Source: Gadus chalcogrammus (Eukaryota; Chordata; Actinopteri; Gadiformes; Gadidae). From it: a DNA stretch of 64,000 nucleotides. Where the stretch lies: positions 28,437,102-28,501,101 of the forward strand of contig NC_079426.1 in assembly GCF_026213295.1 (NCBI RefSeq), given 5' to 3'. Of this stretch, positions 44,834 to 55,501 are shown piece by piece. Numbering within the stretch: position 1 is the first letter of the stretch; each line of letters starts with the position of its first letter. The position numbers and the translations under genes were made by a program. The notes under the pieces were generated by a model that worked only from the letters and a program-made list of their open reading frames with translations, was not told the DNA's origin and did not search any database.

Positions 44834-47800
44834 TTCTTCTTCTTCTTCTTCTTGGGGTTTATCGGCGGTTGGCATCCACAACTTGGTGCATTACCGCCCT
44901 CTTCTGATCCAGTTAATGAATCAAAAACAAAAATATCCTAACACTCACTCATTCACACCTTCTTTCTACTCTATATCCTACCATATAACCCTGTTTCTCT
45001 CAAAAAACAATACTTTTATACAATTCCTCTTCATTAAACTTAAAATACTTTCCAAAGTATACTCCTGTATACCCAATTCTCTCAATTGATTTTTCATACT
45101 TTCCCTCTCCATCCCATAACCACTACAGTTCATTAAAACATGTTCCACTGTCTCCTCTACCTGGCACCCCTCACATAATCCAGTGGGGTGTTTTCCTATC
45201 AAATTCATTGTTTTATTTAGTGCACTGTGCCCCAACCTTAACCTAATCAAAATGTGTTCATCCTTCCTCTGACCACTATACCTTATTTTAACATTAACAC
45301 TTTTTTGAATATCATATAAATATCTCCCTTTCTCCTCACTGTCCCATTTGTCTTGCCACATCTTGTTAACTTTTCCCCATATCAGGCTTTTAACTTCTGC
45401 CTTACTTAAACTGATATTCATTTCTACTTTTTCCTTCTCCAATGCCTTCTTCGCCATCTTATCGGCTTTCTCATTTCCCTTCACCCCTACATGAGCTGGA
45501 ACCCATAAAAAATGTATTTGCCTCCCCTGCTGAACGATTCTCGTAATCGACTGTAGAACTTCATACAACAAACCTTGGCGACTACTTGAATAAAAAGACC
45601 TCATACTTGCCAAAACTGATGCTGAATCTGTACAGATCACAATTTTTCCAACTGAACTTGATTCCACCCATTTTAAAGCGACCAGCACCCCCAACATCTC
45701 CACTGTATAAACGCTTAAATTATCTGATGTTCTTCTATTAAACTCTATTCTTTTTGATGGAACAACTACTCCAAACCCTGTCGCTCCTGTCTCAGGTTGT
45801 TTGGCACCATCTGTAAAAACATGAACATACTCACTGTACTCTATAAGAAGATGAATATTAAAAACACTAGCCAGGTCTATCTGTTCTCTCTCTCTCTTCT
45901 TTATACCCAACACAAACCAGTCCACCTCTGGCCACACCATCCTCCATGGCGGCATTAATGGATATACCACTGTTGGACTAAGCTTCAATTCACCCACACC
46001 AAACTCTTTCGCTATATCATTCCCCACCCGACCAAAATGATTCCTCTCACACTTCCCATAAACCCAGCACTCTTTCAACACTCCTTGTGTGGGGTGAGAC
46101 TCACTGTGCCCTCGCAGATTAGCCCAATAGTTCCCCATCAAATGTTTCCTTCTCAACTCCAGTGGCATTTCCCCCATTTCTACCTGCAGGGCAGGCACTG
46201 GTGATGATTTAAAAGCCCCACTGCATACCCTTAATGCCTTAGCCTGAATCACGTCCAGCTTTCTCAAGAGAGACACTGCGGCTGACCCATACACTATACA
46301 CCCATCAAACACAGATCTAATCATAGCTACATATATAGTCTTTAAAGCTGAACAGCTCGCTCCCCAATCCCTACCAGTCAAACATCTCATCACATTTATT
46401 ACCTTTTTGCATTTATCCTCAATCTTCCTAATATGGTCTGCCCACGTTACCCTAGAATCAAAAATAACTCCCAAATATTTAAATGAGCCAACTCTTTCCA
46501 ACTCTTTCCCATACATCCTCAATTTCATCCCATCCTCAATTCTTTTCCTAGTGAAAAATACAGTTTGCGTTTTCTCTACCGAAAATCTGCACCCCCAGTC
46601 ACCCCATCAATTGCAGACTGGACTTTACTAATAATATGCATCACATTTCTTCCCCTTTTCCACAAAGCCCCATCGTCTGCAAACAGAGAACTTCCTATAT
46701 CCTCTGGTACCTTTGAAAAAACATCATTTATCATGATTATAAATAATAAAGGACTAATTACACTTCCTTGGGGAGTGCCATTCCCCACCATATACTTATT
46801 TGACAATTCAGACCCAATCCGGACTTGTATTTTTCTGTCAAACAAAAAATTCTTTATCCAATTAAAAACCCTTCCACCTACCCCCATATTATACAACTTA
46901 ATTAACAAACCTTCCCTCTACATCATGTCATATGCTTTTTCGATATCAAAAAACACTACCACCACTGACTCTTTGTTTGCCTGTGCTTTCCGTATCTCAT
47001 TTTCAAGCCTTACCACTGCATCCATTGTATGTCTCCCTTTTCTGAAACCACTTTGACAACTTGTCAACAACCCTTTCTTCTCAAGCTCATACGTTAACCT
47101 TTCTGTCACCAATCTCTCCATTATTTTACATATGTTAGACGTTAATGCTATTGGCCTATAACTAGAAGGTTTACCTGGATCTTTCCCTGGTTTCCTAATC
47201 GGAATCACCACCGCTTCCTTCCATACACTTGGTAACTTTCCCTCCACCCATACTCTATATCCATATTATATAGTTCTAACAATTTTTCCATTCCTCTTTC
47301 TCCTAGATGTTTTAACATTACATAGCTCACCTGATCTCCCCCTGGAGCTGAGGGCTTTGCTTTTTTAATTGCTCTCACAAGCTCTGCCATTGTAAATCCA
47401 TCATCTATTTTCTCCCTAGTATCTACTCTCCTAACTAGCACATCAGGATAATTACTCAAAGTAACTTCTCTTCTCCTTCTCCCTTCCACTGTCAACTGAT
47501 CAACACTATGCACCTTAGCAAAAGATTTGGCCATCAAATCAGCCTTATCTTTATCACATATAGCAGTTTGCTCCTCTAACGTAATCACTGGGTACTCCCA
47601 CTCTCTTCTATCTCCTCCCATCTTCCTTATCATTCCCCACACTTCTCCTACCGGTGTTGTTCTTCCTATCTTACCACAAAACTGTCTCCAGCTTACCCTC
47701 TGTGTTCTCTTTGTAACTCTCTTTACCAGTGCCTGTGCCCTCTGATACTCCACCAAACTTTGTGTATTATGCTCTCTTTTGACTTTCCTAAATGCTTTGT

Positions 47801-48602
47801 TTCGGGCTTTAACTGCCTTGGAACACTCCTCTGTCCACCAAGGAACTAACTTCCTATCCCTTCTATTTTTACTTCTTGGAATAGATTTACTTGCTGCAGC
47901 AATAATTGCTGATGTAACACTGTTATTTACTGTATCTATATCTCCACTAGTAACAACTGAAACCATAACTTCTTCACTGACCAACTTAAATATACCCCAA
48001 TCTGCTTTACTATACACCCATTTCTGAATTCCATTTCCAACAATCACTTCTCCTCTTCCTCCTACTGAACAAAGTAACACATAGTGGTCACTACCTAAAG
48101 ATTTACCTGTCAAAACCTCCCAGTTACTGATCCCTGCCAAACTTACTGACACCAACGTCAGATCCAACACTGACTCATTACTTGTTCTTATATCCATCCT
48201 TGTCCCCCTCCCATCATTCAAACAAACAAGATTATTGTCCTCCATTAACTCTTCAATCACTTTCCCATTCGTGTCTGTATGATTCCCTCCCCACATTGTG
48301 TTATGAGCATTGAAGTCTGCACACCATATTATCCTGTGTCTTTCTATACCTTTAATCCTAACTAGTTTATCATTCTCTAACCTTTGACATGGATTATAGT
48401 AATTAACAACAACAAACTCCTCTCCCCCCTCCCATACCTCCACCACTATATACTCTTGTTCCGTTCCAATATCTAATACCCTGTATGATATACCTTGCTT
48501 GATAAATGTTACACACCCTCCACCAACCCCTTCACCTTCACTCCTGTCTCTTCTTATACCTACATATCCATAGATAACAAAATCTAACACTGGTTTCAAA
48601 AA
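44834..48602 (-). mobile_element. 5'-truncated LINE with RNase H (I/Nimb-like)
   Basis: Read on the minus strand, the element begins inside the endonuclease domain, runs through reverse transcriptase and RNase H, and ends GGTTGGCATCCAC-complement then (GAA)n (44834-44853 on plus as CTT repeats). The 12-13-bp duplication GTGGCGGTCAAT(C) is at 44821-44833 and 48603-48615. An RNase H domain and GAA tail fit the I/Nimb group. The insertion splits the aprt upstream region. Confidence 0.92.
44978..48602 (-). pseudogene. I/Nimb-like LINE ORF2, broken
   Basis: The endonuclease part holds IIWCADFNAHNTMWGG and LGSDHYVLLCS, but its N-terminal third is missing by 5' truncation. Reverse transcriptase: VVIPIRKPGKDPGKPSSYRP, GFRKGRHTMDAV, VVFFDIEKAYD, GTPQGSVISPLLF and SLFADDGALW. 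RNase H: VHVFTDGAKQPETGATG, EMLGVLVALKW, VICTDSASVL and GNEKADKMAK, giving the D-E-D-D set. A CCHC-like C-terminus follows (GLCEGCQVEETVEHVL). Damage: a frameshift at about 47250, an in-frame TAG at 46917-46919 where Trp is expected, and a frameshift at about 46600. The final stop is at 44978-44980. Confidence 0.92.
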
Positions 48603-48615
48603 GTGGCGGTCAATC

Positions 48616-48718
48616 GAGGAGCACAAGGAAACATAATCGAGCCCCGAGCCCGGATGGAGAACACGCATGCGCATCCGACACGCTTTCCGCTCGGATCTGG
48701 AAGTGCCTCAGTGTGAAA
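48616..48718 (+). promoter_or_regulatory. aprt proximal promoter and 5' UTR
   Basis: CpG-rich sequence without a TATA box. CGCATGCGCA (48664-48673) closely matches the NRF-1 palindrome. The LINE's 5' truncation point lies immediately upstream at 48602. Confidence 0.55.
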
Positions 48719-50089
48719 ATGGCAGAAAGTAAGGAGGAATCAAAGTTGGATCTAATCAGCAGATGTATCCGACCGTTCCCCGACTTCCCAAGTGAAGGGA
48801 TTCTCTTCAGGTGCGTACATTTGAGTTGCTATCTAGTGTAATAACGGTTAAATAAATAATAAGTGTTATATAACGTAAATTAGACCATTGCTGATTAATC
48901 TATGTAGTCTTACGTTATGTGTGAGGCTAATATCGTGTGTTCGAAACATGATGTGTTTAATTTGCAGAGATATTTGCCCTATAATGAAAAGTCCAGCAGC
49001 ACTGACAGCAGTGATCGATCTGTTTGAACAACACGTCCTAGAGTGCCACCCGGTTGTTGATCTGATAGTTGGTAAGTAGCCGTCATGTCGCCACACATAC
49101 ACCTCCCTTAACCCCCCTGCTCATCTTTGGTAAATTCGACCCGGTGCTTGATTCAATTTCTATAAATTGTCAGAAACCCAAAAATCCCACAACTAATTTT
49201 AACTCTTTACTAACACCATTTCCAACAATTAAATCAATATTTATTTCAATAGGGTTATTAATCTCTCACAGAGCATTGTTTAATCAGATTAATACAATGT
49301 TAAACTTATTTTACCACAGGTATTGATGCTCGTGGGTTCCTCTTCGGTCCTCTTCTGGCACAGAGGTTAGGAGTAGGCTTTGTTATGGTGAGGAAGAAAG
49401 GCAAGCTGCCAGGGCCTACTGTGTCTGTGGCGTACACGTTGGAGTATGGCACGGTAAGGCAGACTTGGATGTTCCCAGCTTAATGATTATTCAACCGAAC
49501 ACATTATTCACGTTGATGGTATAAATGTAGTCATTATGTAAGTATTATTTTGGTATCCACCATACTTTAGAGCCTACTATTTATGTACTATAAATAAGGA
49601 TACTTGATGATTTACATGTTCAGTTAGACAAGAATAATTAGGTTCCCCCTCCCTCTATGTGAGTGACTTTATTGGTAAGATAATGTTTTGTTTCCAACAT
49701 AGGCTGAGGCTGAAGTTCAGGAAGATTCTGTGTCCCCTGGACAGAAAGTTATTCTTATTGATGATCTTTTGGCCACTGGAGGTGAGAAAATATGTTTTAA
49801 TGAAATGTTGACGTTGTTTATTTCTGTGTTTTTAAAAGTAGAATTTAACAATCCATCGCTACCATATGGATAAATGAACATGCACCAAACATGAAACACA
49901 ACTGTTTTAAATGTTTTGGTTGTCTGCCATCTATGTTCGGTTTTACAAGGGACCCTGTTTGCTGCATGCGAACTGATGAAGAAGCTACGTGCCGAGGTCC
50001 TTGGATGCTTGGTGGTGGTGTCACTCAAGGACTTGAGCGGTGCAGACAAACTGAAGCCACACACCGTTTTCCCACTTATTCAGTATTGA
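48719..50089 (+). CDS. aprt: Adenine phosphoribosyltransferase, five coding exons
   Basis: Aprt makes AMP from adenine and PRPP in the cytosol (purine salvage). Coding exons are 48719-48810, 48968-49071, 49320-49453, 49703-49781 and 49950-50089; all donors are GT, all acceptors AG, and the phases join without error to 182 residues (human has 180). Exon 1 gives [20 protein letters not shown] and [11 protein letters not shown], matching the family start. Exon 3 gives [16 protein letters not shown] and [10 protein letters not shown]. Residues 126-138 are the PRPP-binding motif [13 protein letters not shown]. The protein ends FPLIQY. One oddity is S161 in VVVSLKDL, where relatives I recall have Glu. 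A polyadenylation signal AATAAA lies at 50576-50581, only 23 bp before the stop codon of the opposing gene. Confidence 0.97.
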
Positions 50090-50603
50090 CCCTCTCTAAG
50101 TAAGAGGTTTTTTTTTTGCTAGCAGCATGATGTGATGGATTTGAGAGTCTGCATGCAGTGCGTACAACTAGGCCTTGTAAATACCTTGTACAGTGTTGTT
50201 TATATTGAACCTTCTAAGTGTGTGTGTGTGTGATATGTTTGTTGCTTCCTAGATCAACACTTGCCCAATGCAAACATGTTGCCGAATAAGTTATTTTTTC
50301 TATTGTAAAACTGCATTTTTTCTAATTCACTTATTTTCCTTATTAGGTTGTATCACAACGTAACCAGGCTCCCCTACATGCATAGAACAACATCCCCATC
50401 CAGACCTAGAGCCGAACTGTTTGAATTGTTACACCCTGCAGAAAATCAACAACATTTAAAAAGCTGACCATGGACCTTTGACGCATAGCACAGAAGAAGA
50501 GTAATTTTGTCTAAATTAAAATCAGAAGAGTGAGGTTTTGTTATATTAAAGGACCCAAATCATTAAGAAATTAGAAATAAATGTTTTTCTGATTTTGCGG
50601 TAC
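50090..50603 (+). other. aprt 3' UTR
   Basis: No further coding exon is needed, since the stop matches the family C-terminus. The AATAAA at 50576-50581 is the best polyadenylation signal, and cleavage shortly after it would place the mRNA end at or inside the last exon of the minus-strand gene. Confidence 0.55.
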
Positions 50604-52426
50604 TCAGGATATGGCAGGAATTTCCTGCTTCAACAGTTTGTTGTCATCTGACCGCACATTGCCTGAAGCGGGAGACATTGCAACCACAACTTCCTGTGAG
50701 GGTCCCTCATACTGGGATGAAAGCATCATCTTAAACTCAACAAACGTCCCTGGGTCCTCAAAGACGAGCCCCATCCTCATAACCTGTAAAACATTGCATT
50801 CAAATAGACATTTTGTGTTTTTTAAGAAATAACTTCTGAATCCGTCTTCCTTGTACATATGTCAAGTGTGTAAATAATCATTAACAAATTTTACATTATA
50901 TTATATATAATGCAAATGTTTTACAAAGTAAAAGAAGAGCCTGTTTTCATTGGCTGTGCGTTACATTCACTCTTCTTGGATTTGGGGAATGGGACAGCTT
51001 GACCACACATCAAATGTCAACACAATATCTGAGCTGACTAACCAAAACAGTTGAATTGAACACTGTAACGTGAGTTTGTAAATCTACCTTTGGAAGGTGA
51101 GGTTCCACTTTTCCTGGAGGCCATATGGTTACTTCTCAGATATGGGATGGATGACACTGGCAGTGTCAAATATGAGCGCTTGAGCAGGTAGCCTTCAGTT
51201 TTTGCAAACAAATTCCCTCAGCTGTTCCTATAGCTTTAGTGGATCCTTCTGATTGATGGAATGCGCAAAAAATAATCTCATTAAATGACCTGAAGGCTGC
51301 CCTACTACAATAATCAATAATCTTCCTCCCACTCAGGGTGAAAATGGTAGGTCTTAGCTCGTTTCCCCTCAGCCATGCCAACGTTTAGGAGTGCGTTACT
51401 ACTGTTGACGGCTTTCAACTGCTGTTGACAGCGCATGCGCTACCGCTGGCCTGCGCTACCCACTTCGTTCCCTTTATATTATATGCATTTGTTTTTGGCT
51501 GAGAGTTTAAGGACAGAGGGGGGCGTGTTATCCCGATGGTAACGATCCATGCCAACTTTTAGTTACTTTTTTTAGTACCGTCTTTGTATAAGCGTTGGAT
51601 ATGCTGCTCTGGCTTAAGAGCAAGAAAATATTAATGGCTATAAGAGCTTGGGCTTCTGAATACTCCTGAAATATAGTGTTGTTTTCAAAAACTTTACCTT
51701 TGCTCTCACTGGACACTAGAAACGTGCAGACTGGGTCAATGTGTCTCTCTGTGGCTTCTGTTCCTTGATATGAGAGAGGTGGCCTGGCAATCCTGAGCAC
51801 TTGCTCGCCCTTTAGGATATCCCGGCGTGCTGTAGTACAAAGTGAGGTTGAAAATATTTTTTTAATAAAGCCACATAGATTAAGACATAAAGAAATGTTA
51901 AATGGCTTAAATAAAGTGAAGGGATTTGAACAAAAGTTCAAAAGTCTAAATGGAGTAAACCTGCACATCCATGGCAGTCCACTCCTCCAGTTGAAGTACC
52001 AGAGTCCTCCCATTGACTCCCATGGTAAAAAAAAAAGCTAATACTTTAAAAGTAGAATATCTTAAAATGTTTAAAATATTCAAAAAATCTGAAAAGAAGC
52101 ACATGATTCAAAGCTATTCTGAATATGAAAGGAGATAGGTACCAAAGTTTGTAGAGAAAGAAAGAAAGAAAGACTGATGAAGAACAATAGTTGAGCGCGT
52201 CATGAACACTAATTAGTGTTCCAGCTAATACTGGAACACGACAACAGTCAGAGAACAAGGTGGATGTTGTCATGGACCACAAAGATTGGGTGAAACAGGG
52301 GAGGGACAGCTCTGGCCCTGTGTAACCTCTTCTATGGGCTGGAGGCAATTCCCCATGGAGCTCCATGTGGGCAGCAGCTGATGTTGACGGCTGCGTCCTA
52401 GAGATATCGCTCATTGTAATGCTCAT
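50604..52426 (-). CDS. Unrecognised four-exon gene between aprt and cdt1
   Basis: A model built from splice sites and phase. Exons on the minus strand: 52426-52327 (MSITMSDISRTQPSTSAAAH..., donor GTTACA, weak), 51829-51698 (RRDILKGEQVLRIARPPLSY...), 51134-51088 (VTIWPPGKVEPHLPK) and 50783-50604 (VMRMGLVFEDPGTFVEFKMM..., then SSQYEGPSQEVVVAMSP and the stop). Phases are 1, 1 and 0 at the three junctions, and all agree, giving 152 residues. The last three exons are the more secure part; the first exon could be wrong. No signal peptide, membrane segment or known domain is evident. The C-terminal part is rich in hydrophobic beta-like stretches. It is convergent with aprt and co-oriented with cdt1. 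Function unknown. Confidence 0.55.
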
Positions 52427-53397
52427 ACTGCTAAACGACTACTAGCTTATAAAATAATCATTAAGTGGCTTTTTTTGATTATTAATGTTCACATTTTAAA
52501 TAACATCAATATAGCTTCTTAAATATGTATTTAATAAACCTCAATTTTACATACAATAACTCCAATTCTTATGACAACATTGTAATTTTGCAATTTGTGC
52601 AAGACTGCTAGATACTTTCAATTGAGTTGAAGTAGTTTTTTAATGCGTAATTGATGGTCTTTTCTTTGATTGACTTGGCGGCTCCTGCCTATCGGACCTT
52701 AAACTCAAGCATGCAAAAGAACTCAAAGACTTACTGAAAAAATCTCACTAACTACACGGTTGATCACACCAGGTGAGTAGAGGTTGGCCTATTAGGCCTG
52801 AAACAATCATATGGTTGAGGCAGGTCACTATTTCCAACTAGGCCTTACTCTAGTAAAGACTGAAACTCCAGTTACAAACATAAGACACTAATCTTATATT
52901 TGGAAAAAGTTGTTGGTGGTAATAACATTGTTGTTCCTACTATAATCCAAGGTCAAACTTAAAATAAATACACAATTTCATGGGCTGCTTATTGTATTCT
53001 TTCTCAAAACAATGTATATAATGTCATTGCGCTTTATGTTGGAAGCTGCATTCTTTGCTATGACATTACACCATTCTAATGTCACCACCAGAGCAGGGCT
53101 CCACTGCTCTGTTGCATCCATCTGCAGTTTGTATGTTTACTTTTGGATTCAATTTTCTAATCCTTTTTCAGACCTCAAGGTAATATGCTCTGGGTTTGAT
53201 CTGTACTTCTAGCAACTTTAGAATTTAAACCCAAGTAGCACTTAAGAGTAGTAGTAAAAAGTGAGTTCACACTGAATTCAGCATGAACAAAACATTGTTC
53301 TGAAAGTAATGCTCAATATTTGGGATAGTAAAAAATAGTTGAATGGATAATTTATTATAATTATAACTGCATAACCTGTAGCAAAGGCATTTACAGT
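52427..53397. other. Intergenic, no gene seen
   Basis: AT-rich sequence without a supported ORF. A GAAA repeat at 52158-52174 lies just inside the adjacent gene's intron. Confidence 0.5.
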
Positions 53398-54330
53398 TTA
53401 AATCCCTCTCCAACTGTTTGACTGACATCAAGACCTGGATGCAAAACAGCTTTCTCAAACTCAACTCCAACAAATCCGAAATCCTCATCATTGGTCCTGA
53501 CACCCTCACTCACTCCACTCTGAACTTCACCCTTAACATTGACGGCTCCACCATCACCCCCTCCACCAAAATCCGTAACCTTAGAGTTATCCTGGACCCC
53601 ACTCTCTCCTTCCTCCCCCATGTTAACCATATTACCAAAACTGCCTTTTTCCACCTCCAAAACATCGCCCGCCTCCGCCCCAACCTGTCAACTACCGCTG
53701 CTGCGACACTCATCCACGCTTTCATTTCATCCAGGCTTGACTACTGCAATGGTCTTCTCTACGGCACCACCAACAAAGTCCTCAAAAAACTTCAATATGT
53801 CTAGAACTCAGCTGCACGCCTCCTCACTGGTACCCGCTCCAGAGAACACATCACACCTGTCCTCCGTGAACTCCATTGGCTTCCAATTAAACACAGAATC
53901 AACTACAAAATCGTACTCATCACCTACAAGGCCCTCAACAGCCTAGCCCCCCCTACCTTGCCGACCTTCTCCATCACCACGCCCCCTCCCGATTCCTCAG
54001 GTCCAATTCTGCCAACCTGCTACAAGTTCCACGGACTGAGCGACGGACTTGGGATGATCGGGCCTTCTCAGTTGCTGCCCCCACCCTTTGGAATTCACTC
54101 CCCTCCCACATCAAAGTCTCTCCAACCCTCTCTTCTTTTAAATCTGCCCTCAAAACATACCTTTTCACACTAGCCTTCCCCACCTAACTCCCACCTTATT
54201 CTTCATGTTTAACCTCTGTTTTTCTTTTATTCCTAGTCTGTTTTACATAGTTTTGATAGGGCAATATGTAAAGCATCTTAGAGTACCGTATTAAGCGCTA
54301 TATAAATTTCATTTATTATTTTTATTACAG
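53398..54330 (+). mobile_element. L2 LINE 3' fragment
   Basis: 5'-truncated within reverse transcriptase. It encodes TWMQNSFLKLNSNKSEILII, SSRLDYCNGLLYG, ITPVLRELHWLPIKHR and TYKALNSLAPP. A TAG at 53805-53807 replaces the Gln of VQNSA, and one base is missing in the C-run at about 53948, after which the frame continues to TYLFTLAFPT and a stop near 54187. The 3' end is GCGCTATATAAATTTCATTT and an ATTT-rich tail. It is of a different L2 subfamily from the copy at 2672-7223. Confidence 0.88.
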
Positions 54331-55501
54331 CTTTTAAATGTAATTTACAAATGTTAACTGAGGCACTCCCTACCATTGATTAGCTCACACAAAACCCTTA
54401 ACTTATGCTTTGTTACTACCTGAATTGATAAATCCAGCCGCAACGTCTTTTATAAAAGCTTAGTAAGGCGTAGTCCTCACTTTAGATAAGCTCAAAGAAA
54501 TACCTAATCATGATTGCAGCATTGTTTTTGTTTCTAAAGCACTATTAGCACATTGCAAATCTATTTTTTTTTTTTAAACCATTGACATACACTTTTAAAT
54601 AAATCTTCATAAAACATCTAAATCACTTTAAATGATTAAAAATAGCTTACAAATGCATATTCATATATGAACAATGCTTACTAGGAATCCACTATTTACT
54701 ACCCCTATTTAATGCATTAATGTTGTTATCCTAAAGTGCTATTGAATCCTCCCAAAAACCTGTTACTAGATTAGTTATTCCATTTATGTCATTTAACAAG
54801 CATAAGTATTATATAAACATATTTAAAATAAACAAATCATCCAAAAAGCTCATAGTATCAGCATCCTGGTATTTATCAATATATTTAATTCATATAAAAA
54901 ATTAGCAGAATCAGGGATGCAATAGATCGGTTAATCATAAACTTAACAGCTTCAAATGGAAATTCAGAGCTTACTTGAACAACCCATAACTTAGTAACAC
55001 AAGTACTGATGTGCTAATATCGTCTTTGTCGCATCGTTTGAAGAAGCTTCCAAATACAAAATAACAGATTTTTTTCTGATACACATATGTACATTCATGC
55101 CCTTAAATGCTAACACAGTAGCATTTATTGATGCAAAACCAAAATAAAAATGTAAAGCCACACCTATACACAAACATGCACACTATCCCCTCAAAATCCT
55201 GCATTATCCATGTTGTTCACTTGAGGTGTGCCATTATTATTGGACAAAAGATGCCATTGGATGTCAAGGACACAACCTCTGTCAAAGTGACTATTCAACT
55301 GCTATGCAGGTTCCAGGTATTTTGAGAGGAACGGGGGTAAAACAGTCCAGGTTACAAACGGAGATGGTCATCTTAAAACCACTTATTTATCAAACGTTTT
55401 ATCAGCCTGCTTACCAATCTCTTTTGACACCATTAATGACTTAAAACTTCAAGACCAAAAGTTGCATATTGAAATACGTATACACACAAAAACACATTTC
55501 T
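54331..55501. other. Intergenic / cdt1 3' flank
   Basis: AT-rich and without a supported gene. It should include the cdt1 3' UTR on the minus strand; I could not choose a polyadenylation signal among several AATAAA-like words. Confidence 0.45.
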
